64,000 nt of DNA from Tetrahymena thermophila SB210 (lineage: Eukaryota > Ciliophora > Oligohymenophorea > Hymenostomatida > Tetrahymenidae): the NCBI RefSeq assembly GCF_000189635.1, contig NW_002476216.1, positions 186,001 to 250,000 on the forward strand, read 5' to 3'. The notes under the pieces were generated by a model. That model made no database searches, had not been told where the DNA came from, and was given only the letters and a program-made list of their open reading frames with translations. A program made the translations under genes and the position numbers. Position 1 is the stretch's first letter, and every line of letters begins with the position of its first letter. Below are positions 36,901 to 49,094 of the stretch, piece after piece.

Positions 36901-38095
36901 AAAAAATTCCCAAATAATGTTGATGAAAAGCAAATAAATTACTTTGAAAAAAGAATTATTTATTTTCTACGATTCAAAAAACATTCATTTAATTTAACTA
37001 AAATATTTTGTATAAAATTAAATTGGATTAATTATATTTTAGGCCATCATTTATGTGTTTATTTATAACGTTTGGATTCAATTGATGAACACTAAAATAA
37101 GTATTATTAGAACATAAATATGAAAACTATATAATCTATAATTATTTCGAAAGGAAAGGGAATATCTAAATCTTGCTGCCGCATTAATCAATAAAATGAA
37201 ATAAAAATATGAAAATAGTTTTGAGTGCTTCATTATTTCATTTCATAAAAATGGATAATCAATCTTTCATATTTTAGCAATTTAATTACTGTTTAGTGAA
37301 TTTTATCAATATTCACATCAGAAATTTCAAAAAATACAAAGAATTGATTGAAAGTTAATAAAGGAGTTAGAAATTATAATAAATAATAAACCTAAATTAT
37401 TAATCAGTGATGTCATTAATAAAATTATAATAAAATGTATTTTTTTATCAAATCTTAAAAAAATAAATACGTCTTAATTTTATTTTTAAATAAAAATGTT
37501 TAATTAAAACTTTTTTAACGAACATATCATATATTCTGCACAAATCTGGCCAAAGGGTATGATAAAGTTTCTGTAGTTATACTCTATGCATCTAATACTT
37601 AGTTTAATACGCCAATTTTATTAAATAATAAATATTATTTTATTTTAATTACCATCTGACATAATACAACTAATAAAAATACAATAAATTTTAATTTATT
37701 AATTAAGTCATTAATTAAAACATATTGCTAGATAATAAGGAATTCACTTTAAAATTATTTTAGAAAGGAAAAATCAATAAATAATTTCAAATAAAATATC
37801 AAAAATTTACTATTTAATTAACAAGCAAGAGTTTATTTTTTAATTTCTGTCAGAGCTTGTTTTGTTTGTATTATAAATGCATAATCTGAATTATTTTAGT
37901 GGTGATGATTATTTGATTTTAGTAGTTTGTTTTGAAGTCTTTGCTTTAGTTAAATTCTTATCAAATTTTTTATATTGGCTTAGATAGATTTTAAAGAATA
38001 TCTAAAAAGAAATTTCGATTAGGATTAAAATAAATATTATATTTATTCATAATAAATAAATAAATTCAAAAGGATATACTAAACTTGTTATAATT
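33993..38095. other. Long intergenic region, no convincing gene
   Basis: About 4.1 kb of AT-rich DNA. A 64-codon frame at 35491-35685 (minus, TGA stop) is Lys/Tyr/Asn-rich and unrecognised. Short TTAG and GATT runs occur near 34168-34188, 35121-35136 and 36040-36066. No RNA gene was recognised. Confidence 0.55.
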
Positions 38096-40434
38096 ATGAA
38101 AAGAGCGTTCTTTAGATTAGGGAATTTATTTAGGTAAAGAAGATTCTATCAAGCTTGTGGAGTTGGATTAAGTTTGACAGCTGTAAAATCATTTTATCAC
38201 AACTATTTTACTACTTATTGCGAAGAAGAAGTGAAAAAAATTGAGTAAAATAATATTAATGAAGCTAATAAAGTTGATGATGGTGAGCTTGAAGAATTTT
38301 TCAAAAAGAATAATATATTGCTAATTAATAAATATTCAGATCTTTCTGATATTATTGTTCACCATAAAACGCAATCAGAATGTCTTGTTTTCTTGCCAGG
38401 ATGCTCAGAAGAGTCCATTAAAATTATGTTGAAATCAATTCAAAATAAAAGAGAAAATAGAAAAATTAAATTTTATGCTTTTAAACCTTCAAAGTTCCAT
38501 CTTAATGATTCTTTGTAGAAGCGTGAATAAGAAAAAGAAAGAGATCTGTAAGAGAGATTAAATGGAGTAGAGTTTTTTGGAATTAACTGTTTTGGTGATT
38601 TGAGATACTTTTCTTTGAATTAGAATTCCTAGATTAGCAACTGGAAGAATTGTATTGGCAGAAATATTAGCTAATAAGCATATTTTCAGAGAATTATGAA
38701 TTTCTTTCATCCTCCAAAAATTGTTGGTGAAAAAGACTACCCACAATTGATATAAAATATTAATGAATTGACAGAAGAAGATAGATTAATTATTAGCTAT
38801 ATCCCAGAAGAAAAAGTTTATGATGCTAACTTACCTAAATTTAGCACATATGATTTGTATCGTTAAGGTAGAATAAAAAACATAAGTTAATTAGAGAGTA
38901 GATTTAGAGATATTTCCTACGAATACATAGAGAAGAATACTAAATTTATTATCATAAGAAATCCAGACATAGCATAGTCGTTATCAATAGGTAAAGATGA
39001 TATAGGAGAAATCTACATTCTAAAGCGTACATAAAAGTAAATGAATAATGAGTCTAATTGGTTTTTCCAAGGCTAAGAGTATCTTTACAATAAGATTGAA
39101 TGGGATCCAAATAATGACTAAGACATTTAGCTCAATTAGAATTAAATCATTGAAAAACTCTATCAACGCAGTTTTAATTATGTCAATGCAATTCACACTG
39201 ATCATGATTTAAACAATTTACTCTAAAGTGCTAATGAAAATGGTGTTAATAAGTTCTTGATATATTATTCTGCAGAAGCTATAGAAGCAGAGTATGAGCA
39301 AAAGCTTACAAAAAAGCTTATTTCAGTTAAAAAGAACATCTAAGATCAAGATTTCTAGATTATTTTTACTAAAAATCCTCTATTGCTTAAAAACTATTTC
39401 CGTATTATCCCTGACAAGTATACAGATACAGTTCGTTTTCTAGACTATTCATCCAAAAGTAAAAACTTAGATAAAAGATTGGCAGATTGGACAACTCTCG
39501 CTTTCTATTCTCCAAATAACACAGTCCAAAGTCCTGTCCCAAAAGAATAATAAATAGCTAACGAAATTCCATTCTATTAAAAAGAATCAGAAGATGCATT
39601 AAGGTATAAGTATGAAGGAAAAATAACCAGAAACAAGCTTAGTTATTTCGTGAAACAGAGTATTTAGCAAAGTAAATTCAATTCTCTCAATATAATTTTT
39701 GTTAAAATATTCTAAAATAAAAATATTAAAAATAAATTTGTTCAAAATCATCAAAATAAATTGAATAATTTAAACTGAATATTTTAAAATTGACTAAAAA
39801 ATAATTTTACAATTTAGATTTAAAAATTTGATTAAAAAAAAGAACTGAATTTAAATTAAAGATGAGCTTTTTTATTATAAAATAAATAAAATTTTTAACT
39901 CCTTTATAGCATGTTTTATTATAAATAGGCGAAAAGTAGTACTACGAATTTGATCACTAATCATAAAAATACTCGAGCAGATATTTAAATGCATCAAACT
40001 TTAATAAAGAAATATTATAAAATAACAGTGATGATATTAGTCTAGTTTACTTCTATAAGCCAGGTTGTCCAAATTGTTATGCTATGCACAAAGCCCTTGA
40101 AAAGTTTGTGTAAGATTTAGATAATATTAGGGAACATATAAATCAATATGAAAAAGGTTTGAAGGAATATAAAAACTATGACGATAACTTAATTAATTAA
40201 TACAATCTCCATAATTTTGCCAACCTTAAAAACATAAAGGTGTATAGATACAATATATATAACGAATGTAAAGAATTCCCATCACCCAGTGCTTCTCCAC
40301 TTGTCTTCTTATTCACCAAAGACAATAGATATAAACCAATACAAACAGATCTCTTAAAAGATAGAGTCAATATTAGTGATTCAGAAAAAGTTTCTAGATA
40401 CTTATTTAAAAAAATTGATTTACTAAATTTATGA
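38096..40434 (+). CDS. Thioredoxin-fold protein with CPNC motif, possibly mitochondrial
   Basis: Two exons, 38096-39671 and 39929-40434, joined by a 257-nt GT-AG intron with matching phase; 693 aa, stop TGA 40432-40434. The second exon encodes a thioredoxin-like domain with VYFYKPGCPNCYAMHKALEK, the redox motif being C572-P-N-C575, and a downstream segment SPSASPLVFLFTKDNRY where thioredoxins have their cis-Pro strand. The N-terminus MKRAFFRLGNLFRQRRFYQ is basic and free of acids, followed by a hydrophobic stretch, as in mitochondrial presequences or anchors. The 500 residues between may hold further degenerate thioredoxin folds (an early CLVFLPGCSEESI resembles such a strand-turn) but this is not clear. 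Without the second exon the frame would run to a TGA near 39777 in AT-rich intron DNA. Substrate and partner are unknown. Confidence 0.78.
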
Positions 40435-41637
40435 AATTCTATTAAAGCTAAAAAAAATTTAAGTTTAAATTAAATATTCATTCTTTTATTAAAATTATAA
40501 AAATTTTAATAAGCACAAATTATTGTTTTATAAAGCAACAAACTTTTTAATTAAATTATAAAAATCATTTTAGTGTCTTCAATTATAAACATGTTTTATT
40601 TTATTAAAATTTTTAACAAAAATTTTGAAAATATCAATCAGAATAACTTTTAAAATTTTATATTATTTGCTGCTAACTTGCTAATAAAGACAAAGAAATA
40701 TTTTAAAAATGTATTATTACTCTAAAACTTCAATCAAAGCCTCAGATTCCCTTAAAGCCATCTTTTTTGGATAAAAACTATATTTTTTTAATATATAAAT
40801 TTATCAAGCTATTTTTGTTTCATAAGGAATTTAGAGGAAATAGAATATATTTTAGTATATTAAGAAATAGCAAAAATATATTTTCTCTTTAGAATTTATT
40901 TGTGCTATTTTCTACCTACATTATAAAGTCTATTTGATTTTGTTACACTTATTTATAAATAATACTTTTAAACCATCCAAAAAATATTTACTTTTGTATG
41001 AAATAAAATATAAAAAGATTACTATTTTTGAATAGTAAATTGCAAAATTACATTTGAAAATGAATATAGAAATATAAGTATTTTGGTTTATGTAAAAATC
41101 AATTTTTAGTCATAATTAACTAGATTAGTATATTATCACAGAGTAGTTTATTATTTTTCGAGCTAGTGAGATAGATAATCATAATTAATTTTTATGTAAA
41201 AAATTAAAAACAAGTAAAGTTTTTCTCAATCAATGAATCAGTCAAAAAAAAATAATAATAAATAGAAAAATGAATGAATTATTTATGTATTGAAGCTTAT
41301 TAAAGTTGATTATAGAGCTGGAAATATTACTTTTTATTGAGTTTTATTAGATATTTAGAGTTAGCATATAAATTAATGGATATGAGCTAATTATCAATGA
41401 ATTAATTAATAAAAGGTTTTGCATATTTATTCATTCACTGAATTTTTAATTAAATTTTAATAAAAGACATGCATACATGCACAGACACATAGATATATTT
41501 TTATTATATATTTATTACATAAAATTTATATCAAAAAGCCAATATAAACATAAAATTAAGAAGTAAACATAATAACTCACTCTTTAAGAAGACTTTTAAA
41601 GGATATAAAAATTTGAATATTTACTCCTATTTCAAAA
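40435..41637. other. Intergenic, no gene seen
   Basis: AT-rich 1.2-kb spacer between two plus-strand genes, containing the promoter of the downstream gene. No element was recognised. Confidence 0.6.
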
Positions 41638-44274
41638 ATGCATGCAGATAAATTAGCTAAACTCAATTAAAAAATAAAGTTAAAAGTAAATCCTGAGAGA
41701 ACGATTGAGAAAGTACTGGAATCATGTGAGTTAGATTTGAAGAGAGTTCTCAAGATGAATACTCCAAATCGCTTGAGCAAAATTGATTTAGATCCAATTA
41801 ATTCTTAGTTTTTGCAAAACAACTAAACTTTTATAGAGCTTGTGGGTTATCTTAGATAATGGAACAACAGAGTCGATACTTATCGCAAAGATAAATAGTT
41901 CTTTAAATGCTAAAATGCCCTCAATACAATCTTTATTGAGCTGGGTATTCACCTAAGAGAAATTTGTTAAACGTTTCATCGAGATATTCAACTATCTTAC
42001 TTAAATAGTGTTAAGAAGTGGTTTGAAGAGATATATGCTATCTTCTGTGAAGAATTCCATGCTAGTTAGAAGAAAAAACAAGGAGCTGAAAATTTTTAAG
42101 ATATTTTGGACCGCATCGAATTAGCTATGTAAGGTTTTTACAACAGGCCACTCAATTTTATTCAAATTAAATAAAGGCTTTTACTATTAATTTCTTTAAA
42201 TAAACTTTTTTTAATTAATGAATTCTGTGATTTTGTGAGTAAAATCACTTTTTCATTATAAATTATTATATAACTTTTAAAAATGTCTTTTTTATTAATA
42301 GAGCATCTAAAATAAATAACAATGAAAAAATCAATGAAATCCTCTAAAGAAAGAAGAAATAAGTTGTTGATGTTAAAACTCCTACTATCAAATCGATGGA
42401 CTATTTCAAAAAATTTTTACCACGTCCATAAACTGTAGAAAGTAATCCATTTTCATAATAAGTTTAAAAATTGCCTCAATAAATTTCGTCCTAGTAAGAC
42501 TCTCGCCCAAAAAATGATTCTAATTAACCAAATGAATCCACTCAAGTAGAGTAAAAGTAATCTAATAATGACCATCATCACCCTCAAAGTGTGAATAATT
42601 AAAATAACTTGAAACCTATAAATGTGATAGAATATGAAAGAAAAATCTAAACCTGCATCCCATGTGTAATAAATAATAAATAAAAAATAATTTCTTTATT
42701 TAATAATAACAACCTAATTTATTTATTAATTAGTATTTTAATATTTCAAAACCTAACTAATTAGTTAATTAAATAATTAAATAGAGCAGGGCACATTCTT
42801 ATGGTCACATACCTCTTTAATAGCAGGTTAGATTTATATCAAAAACATTAGATGAAAAAACTTAATTCAAACTCTAAGTTCTAAAATAGAAGCTAAATAA
42901 AGAATAGGAAAAGAAAGAATAAGAATAACTTAAAAATTTCATTTAAAAGTAAGCAAAAGAAAGAAGGCAGTTAATTTAATTCAAAAATTCCTGCAATGAA
43001 CTAACGTTCTAGTGCAATTAATTTGAAGATCTTAAATACTAAAAAAAAGAATTATAGGAAAATCTCTAAGATTCAATATTATCATAATATGATTTGTTAG
43101 ATGATAAATCTATGATAGCAGGGTAAAAAAAATAATTTTATATTTTTAAATAATTGATTGATTTTTTCAATTTAAAATTTTGAAAAAATAACTTTTGAAA
43201 TTTAATAAAAACTTCCTCTTAAAATTCTTTTTAAATAATAATTATTTTAGCTATAAATACAACAAGAATGAAAGTTTTGACAGTTATGCTTAAACTGGGT
43301 AAGAAGATTAAACAAAGAATCCATCATTTTTAATGCAAAAATCAATAGGTAGAGAAGTTTTTGATAATGAAAATGAAGATAATCTTTCTTAAGAATGCAT
43401 TAATCCATAAATTTCAGCCTTAACTCCTCAATTACAAAAAAACAGATCTCAAATAGAGGGTTATAATCAATAGTTGCTTTCTAATTAAAATAGCTAGTAT
43501 TTTAAAACAGCCTCTTCATTTTTTCCTAATAATAATTAAATGCCAACTATGGAGACATTTAATTAAATTAATAGCAGAATTTCTACTAGTTAGCATAAAA
43601 CAAGAAATTATTTACAATCTGACACATTCTACTCAAAATAAAAGTCTAAATAAGAATATACATCTCTTCAATCTCCTCAAAAAGTAGCAAGCAGTCCATA
43701 AAAGCAAGCTGTTACTATAGATCTGTTTGGAATACTAGAATAAAAGAATTCTAGTTTATATAATCCAAAATAAGGAAATAACTTTTTGAATACTTAAAAT
43801 TAGATTACCCAAGAAATTAAAAGAAATAAAATAAACTAACTAATATAGACTAAAGGAAAAATAATTAACTTAACTCAAAAGTAGTTACCATAAATAAGTT
43901 AAACAAACATAACTAATAACTATAGTAGCTAAAATATTTAAAACGAACTAACAGAATAAGTTGTTAAAGAGCGCTTATAAAACACCATAATGTAATATAG
44001 TACTAAAATTAAACAGTACTAAGAAAATAGAAGACAAATTAATACTAAAAGCAAGTAATCTATAACAGATAATTAAATTACAAGCGATTAGATAGACGAA
44101 ATTAATAAAATTAAAAACACTCTTTCAAAAAAGAACATCAAAATAGATACTAAAAATCTAAAGGCTTCCCTTATCAGTCCTATTTTACCAGTTCCATAAT
44201 ACAAATTGCTTAAAAATAAAAGTTCTTTTTTACCTTAATAAGGAGAACGTCTCTTTTCGGAAGAAGAAGACTGA
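41638..44274 (+). CDS. Unrecognised coiled-coil, Gln/Asn-rich protein
   Basis: Four exons: 41638-42128, 42302-42665, 42785-43122 and 43251-44274. All three introns (173, 119, 128 nt) are GT-AG and keep phase, giving 738 aa and a TGA at 44272. Residues 1-165 form a compact, probably helical domain with Trp/Phe/Cys content (FIELVGYLRQWNNRVDTYRK, SVKKWFEEIYAIFCEEFH). Residues 290-380 are a highly charged coiled coil (KLNKEQEKKEQEQLKNFIQ). The C-terminal 330 residues are Ser/Asn/Gln/Lys-rich and probably disordered. No family was recognised. An alternative first splice (donor 42132, acceptor 42303) gives almost the same protein. Its neighbours do not suggest a function. Confidence 0.72.
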
Positions 44275-44963
44275 ATTTATTTATTATTTATTTAATTATT
44301 TTAATATTAAATAATTATAATCTCATATATTACTAATAATAAATTTTTTTTGTCTAATAAGCAAAATATTACATTAAATTAGAGTACAAATAATGCATTT
44401 TCTAATAATTTAATAACTTAATAATTGCAATTTTATTTTTAATATTCTATCAAATGTTTATCTTTATTAGTTTATTAAGCTTTAAAAGAGATATAAAAAT
44501 TTATTTAATTTTTAAGCAGAAAATACATCATAGATAATAAAAGTTTCTCATTATATTAAGTTTGATAAATAAATTTATAAATTAAGTTTATCAAAAATAA
44601 TAATATTGAAATAGAATTGTTTTTAAAAGTAGCTAGTTTAACATGAAGTACTAAAAATAAAATGAGATTTTGAGTTTAGAGTAGTTAAATATACATTAAA
44701 TTATATTTATAAAGTTAAAATGATGTAGATAAATAGGTATAAAAGATGAATCTTTTTAATTTTGTTAGTTTGTTTAGTAAATTCTAACTGTTGTCATATT
44801 TAAATCCAACTTCAAAATTCAAAATATTATTTCAGAATTTATGTCAGTGAAATTTTATAAATAATTTATTTAATTTTCTTGGACTGATAGATAATTCATT
44901 CTTCTTATGTAATTATGTGACTATATAATTAAACTGTGGTTTTAAGTTATAAAGAATTTTATT
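44275..44963. other. Intergenic between convergent genes, nothing seen
   Basis: AT-rich 3' flanks of two convergent genes. No feature was recognised. Confidence 0.6.
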
Positions 44964-45794
44964 TCAAAGAGAGTATTCCATATTAGATTAGTACTGAACG
45001 AATGTCTGTGTTTCTTCAATCATGGCAGTGTTTTAAATATCATATTCTTCAGAATCAGCATTAAAATCAGAATTACAGTTTTCAGAACTTGTCTTATTCC
45101 CATTTTAGATTGTTCCATATTAAATTGAGTCTTGTGATCTACCTGACAGACAAAAACTGTATTCATTTGTGGAATTAGAAGAGTTTTTATATTTGGTGTT
45201 TTTACTTGTTTTTTGATTATTTTATAAATTTGAAGTAGTGTAGTTTTTTTTAGAAAATACAGTTAAATCTTAAGATTAAAAGAGCTAGGATAAACACTTA
45301 GAAGAAGATTAAGTCGAATGATTAAACTTTTCTATTTCAGCACTATGGTAATTATTTATTTGTTTGCAAGAGCTGTCTCCTGAGTCATAAATATGTACAT
45401 TTGTATTTGAGTCAAAGTTTTATGAAAAGGCTTATTCACAATTATTAGAACAATAGCAACTTTAGTAGGCATTACTCACTTATGTATTGTTTTAGATCAT
45501 GTTATTATTAAAATAATGGCTGAAACTTTTTTGTTTTGTATTACAGCGCTTTAATCTATTTATTATATCTTCTTACCTTTCCCAGTTAATATTATTAGAA
45601 AGAAATTCTTAAACTTTTTTTAAATCTCCATGATTATCATATTCTATATCTATCTGTTCTGCTTCGTTTATTGCATTTTACTCAATTACTTTATCTTAGC
45701 TGATTTAAAATCTTAAAATTTTGTAGATATATTGAGCCTCTATTCCCATTTATATTAAAATATCGTCATCTTATTCGTTTGGATTTTATTCCAT
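44964..45794 (-). CDS. Hypothetical Ser/Asn/Gln-rich protein
   Basis: An open frame of 276 aa from ATG 45792-45794 to TGA 44964-44966. Residues 15-80 are predicted helical (AQYIYKILRFQISQDKVIEQ, LKKVQEFLSNNINWERQ) and the rest is Ser/Asn/Gln-rich with scattered Cys (SCYCSNNC). No family was recognised. It lies 282 bp beyond the stop of the Kelch-BTB gene on the same strand. Its helical start resembles the BACK helices that normally follow a BTB domain, so it could be a 3' exon of that gene, joined for example from donor GTAGAT near 46136 to the AG ahead of GCTCAATATATC; phase would allow it. As a separate gene it also has a plausible ATG. Confidence 0.55.
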
Positions 45795-46076
45795 AAATAT
45801 ACTTTATGAATACAACCTAATAGTTTATATCAAAATTTATAAGCAGGGTTCTTAAAATTAATTTTTTGAATTTATATGATTAAAAAATAATTTGCAAAAA
45901 ATTTGAAGAAATAAATACTATTAGAAGTTCCAAAAATATTTTTATTAAACCGCCTGATAGTTTTTTTTAATAAATAAATTACTTTTGAGCATATTGGTAT
46001 GAGCAATTTTTACGGAGCTTGGGGCAATTAAAAAGTATAGAAGAGTAGTATAAGTTAAATAAGTTATCAATATTGA

Positions 46077-49000
46077 TCATTTTAATTAGTTCTATTTCAC
46101 AAATCTAATTATTTAAATAAATATTTTAATATAAAAGTTATTTAAAGAATATTTTTAATCTACTTCTTAGATTTAAGGAATTTAAAAGTACTTAGATGCC
46201 TCAATTAAGTTTAGCCAGTCGCTAATTTCGAAGCATGAAGGAAGGATAATTTTATGGTAGTAGAAAAAGTTCATTAGTATTTTTAAAGTGCTGTAGGAGA
46301 CTATTTCTATGTAAAGAATAGATTCTGATTTTTCTATAAAGGCTTATTCAAAGAGTGTTTTAAAATATAAAGATTAGGAACTTAGAAGGAGTTTATTAGC
46401 ACGAATTTATTTGAATTCACATTATAAAGTGATATCTGAATATTAATAAAATACTTCATTGTCTTCAAACCATATTGAATCATTAACCTTTTTTTAAATG
46501 CAAATTTATTAATTGAAAACTTTGTAAATTTATTCAGAATTATATTACAATAACAAAAGTAGGATCATAGTTTTTAATTTACTAATGAGTGTTGTTAGAT
46601 TTGTCTTTGCTATCTAAATTATGCTCTGACTTTAGTTTTTTATCAGAATTTGCAAAGCTAAGAAATTTTTTATAATGTTATTTATAGCGGAAATACCTTT
46701 AAAAATAGTAGCTATTAAATCTTTATACAAGAGTGGATTGTATTTCTTACCTAATCCACTACTCATTTTGGTTCAATGCTTCTAAAAGAGTGATGAGTTT
46801 AATTTCATGAGCGAATTCTTGTAATTAATTTAAATCTTTTTGGTTTCTTATTTGCCTATAATCAAATACTCCAGAATACAAATATTAAACAACAGTGGTT
46901 ATGAAAAACCTCTATTCAAAATCTCTATGACTCAAATTTAATACATCCGCAATTTCAATCTACAGAATTTAGTAAAAATAAATCATTTTTATGTTTAATT
47001 TATTTGATACTATTATCTATTAATTTATTGTTGAGAAGAAAATTTTACTCTGTTTAAAAATGCTTTGTTTTTAGGGTCATTCATTCTCTCTAATACAATT
47101 ACTTTGTGTATTCCTACTTTAAACGAACTCATTTATATTTCTAAATCGTAGCCTTGTTAGCTGTACATAATATTTTAAAGGAATTTAAAATGAGATTCTG
47201 TATCAATTTTGGAATTATGCTCATTCTATTCAATTATTATTAAATAAAGTCATCACTAAAGAGTTTGAATTTAATCAAAAAAAAGTTCTACTCAATATTA
47301 TTTGATTTTAATTTTAAAAATAAAGAATATAAATGTAGAAAATGTACCTCAGTTTACGAAATGTTGAGATAATGAATGTCATTATAGTAGACTCCATCAA
47401 ATCCGCCAAACACTACGATTGTGGATCCAACAACAACAGCAGCTCCTCTTCTTCTTGGGTTTGGAGAGGTTTAATCTATTTTTACTAAGCAATCTGCTTA
47501 TTTTGATGGATCAAATATTATCGTTTCATTCAAATCCTTTAAATTCCTTCCTCCAAATATGTAAATTTTATCATCATATACTTGAGAGCATTAGCCCCAT
47601 CTTGGTTAAAATACGTGATTATAATGAATAATTTATCTCCATTCTAACTATGTATTGTGTGGATCTTATAAATATTCACCGATATTTAACTCCCAAATGT
47701 CGCTTTTAAGTAAATGAATGAAAGTGTTATTTTTTATGTAATAGCTTTGAATTTGTAGATTACTCATGACATCTATAGTTTGAAAAGCAACCTCCTAAAA
47801 TATATAGTTTATTTTAAACAGTCGCACTGGAATGAAATCTCCTCTTTGGAGGGACTTTGCCTAATGGTTACAATAATATCCTATATTTTATAAATATTGA
47901 TCTTAGTATTTACTTTTTTTTTCACTTTCTCTTTTTAAAATTAAGTCTCTTTCAATGCTTTAAATATGTGTTAGTAAAATATTTTTTGCAATATTTTTTA
48001 CCTAAAATTTAATTCTAAGTTTCTTTATTTAAATATGAAAATTCTTTTATTAAAAAGTAATAGATTATAATTACCAAGATGGTTCTTGCTCTAGATTTAG
48101 AACGCAAAGATCATTTAAATCTCCTACGCCTTCACCTCCAAAAACGACTAGGTATTTATCGAAGAACAGATTTGCGGAGTGATAAGTACGAGGAGTTATT
48201 AAATCACTATTTTAAACTTTTAGATATTCCCAATTACTATTATCTATATCATATAAATGGACATCGTTGAATCGCTTCTTTTCCTTCCCACCGCCACCAA
48301 ATATAAGAATCCTTTAAAATGTCATTATTAAAAGATATTTAATTATAAAATGTAAATCTTAATTGAAGATAATCGCTATTCAAAAAATGTTTTTTTTAAT
48401 CAGTCTCATACTATTTTTAAATATAGTATGTATGTATTAATCTCAAACAATAAGTGTAGAAGTTTAAATAGCTATTGAAAAAAAATCTTTAAAAGCTTAT
48501 TTTTTAAAAAATAATGAATGACACTACTTTTTATATTTTAAGAAGTATAAATATTTTGTTTGAAACTAATAAATTGAGTATTACTTATTTTTCTACTCTA
48601 GGTAGCATCCTGAATGGTTAGACCTCTTTTCTGGTATATTACCGTAATTAGGAAGAGCAATCCACTAAAAACTATTCAAATCAAAAACCCACTAATCATT
48701 CATATAATTTGATTCTTTTAAATAGAAAAAAGTTTTAAATTCAAACAGCTTTATAATTAAATGTTGATTATAATGGAAAATTAGTATCTATTTATTCAAA
48801 CAATGCCTTTTAATGCAAATTAATGGTTACTATATAATGTGCTGCTAAAAATTAAATTATAGTTTTATGGAACTTAAATTTACCTGCATATCCTCCAAAT
48901 AAGTAAAGTAAATCATTATTTGCTTTGACAAATGAATGGCCCCATCTTGCAGAAGGAATTTCTTTGTTTTTATGGCTTAACTAAGCCTCCTTCCAAATGC

Positions 49001-49094
49001 TAACGTTACTGGATTTTATGGGAGTTGAATCACTTGAAGTCTCTTTACTACTGATGGATGAAGATGTCAATTATTACACTTATTAATAAGACAT
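46077..49094 (-). CDS. Kelch-repeat protein with two BTB domains (LZTR1-like)
   Basis: Nine exons (minus): 48884-49094, 48585-48714, 48075-48311, 47764-47880, 47348-47702, 47049-47225, 46751-46959, 46549-46711 and 46077-46487; 669 aa with every intron GT-AG and in phase (39-273 nt). Six Kelch blades fill residues 45-350, each with a hydrophobic-GG core: LLYLFGGYAES, KILIFGGGG, YLVVFGGEG, KLYILGGCF, KIYIFGGRN and TIVVFGGFDGVYYNDIHYLN. A first, divergent BTB follows (about 365-455, VVQYLYSGVFDYRQI) and a second, clearer one at about 551-620 (YSDITLQCEFKQIRANKLLL, LYFKTLFEQAF). Six Kelch repeats before two BTB domains is the layout of LZTR1, a Cullin-3 substrate adaptor. Orthology is inferred from architecture only. 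The second BTB ends close to the stop, so a BACK domain is missing unless the downstream frame at 44964-45794 is part of the gene. Confidence 0.85.

Noticed and set aside
46196-46630. Plus-strand frame opposite the second BTB domain
   Set aside because: The minus strand carries recognisable BTB sequence in phase with the upstream exons; the plus frame has no family signal.
47419-48270. Plus-strand frames at 47419-47631 and 48079-48270
   Set aside because: Antisense to Kelch exons, whose blades are clear on the minus strand.
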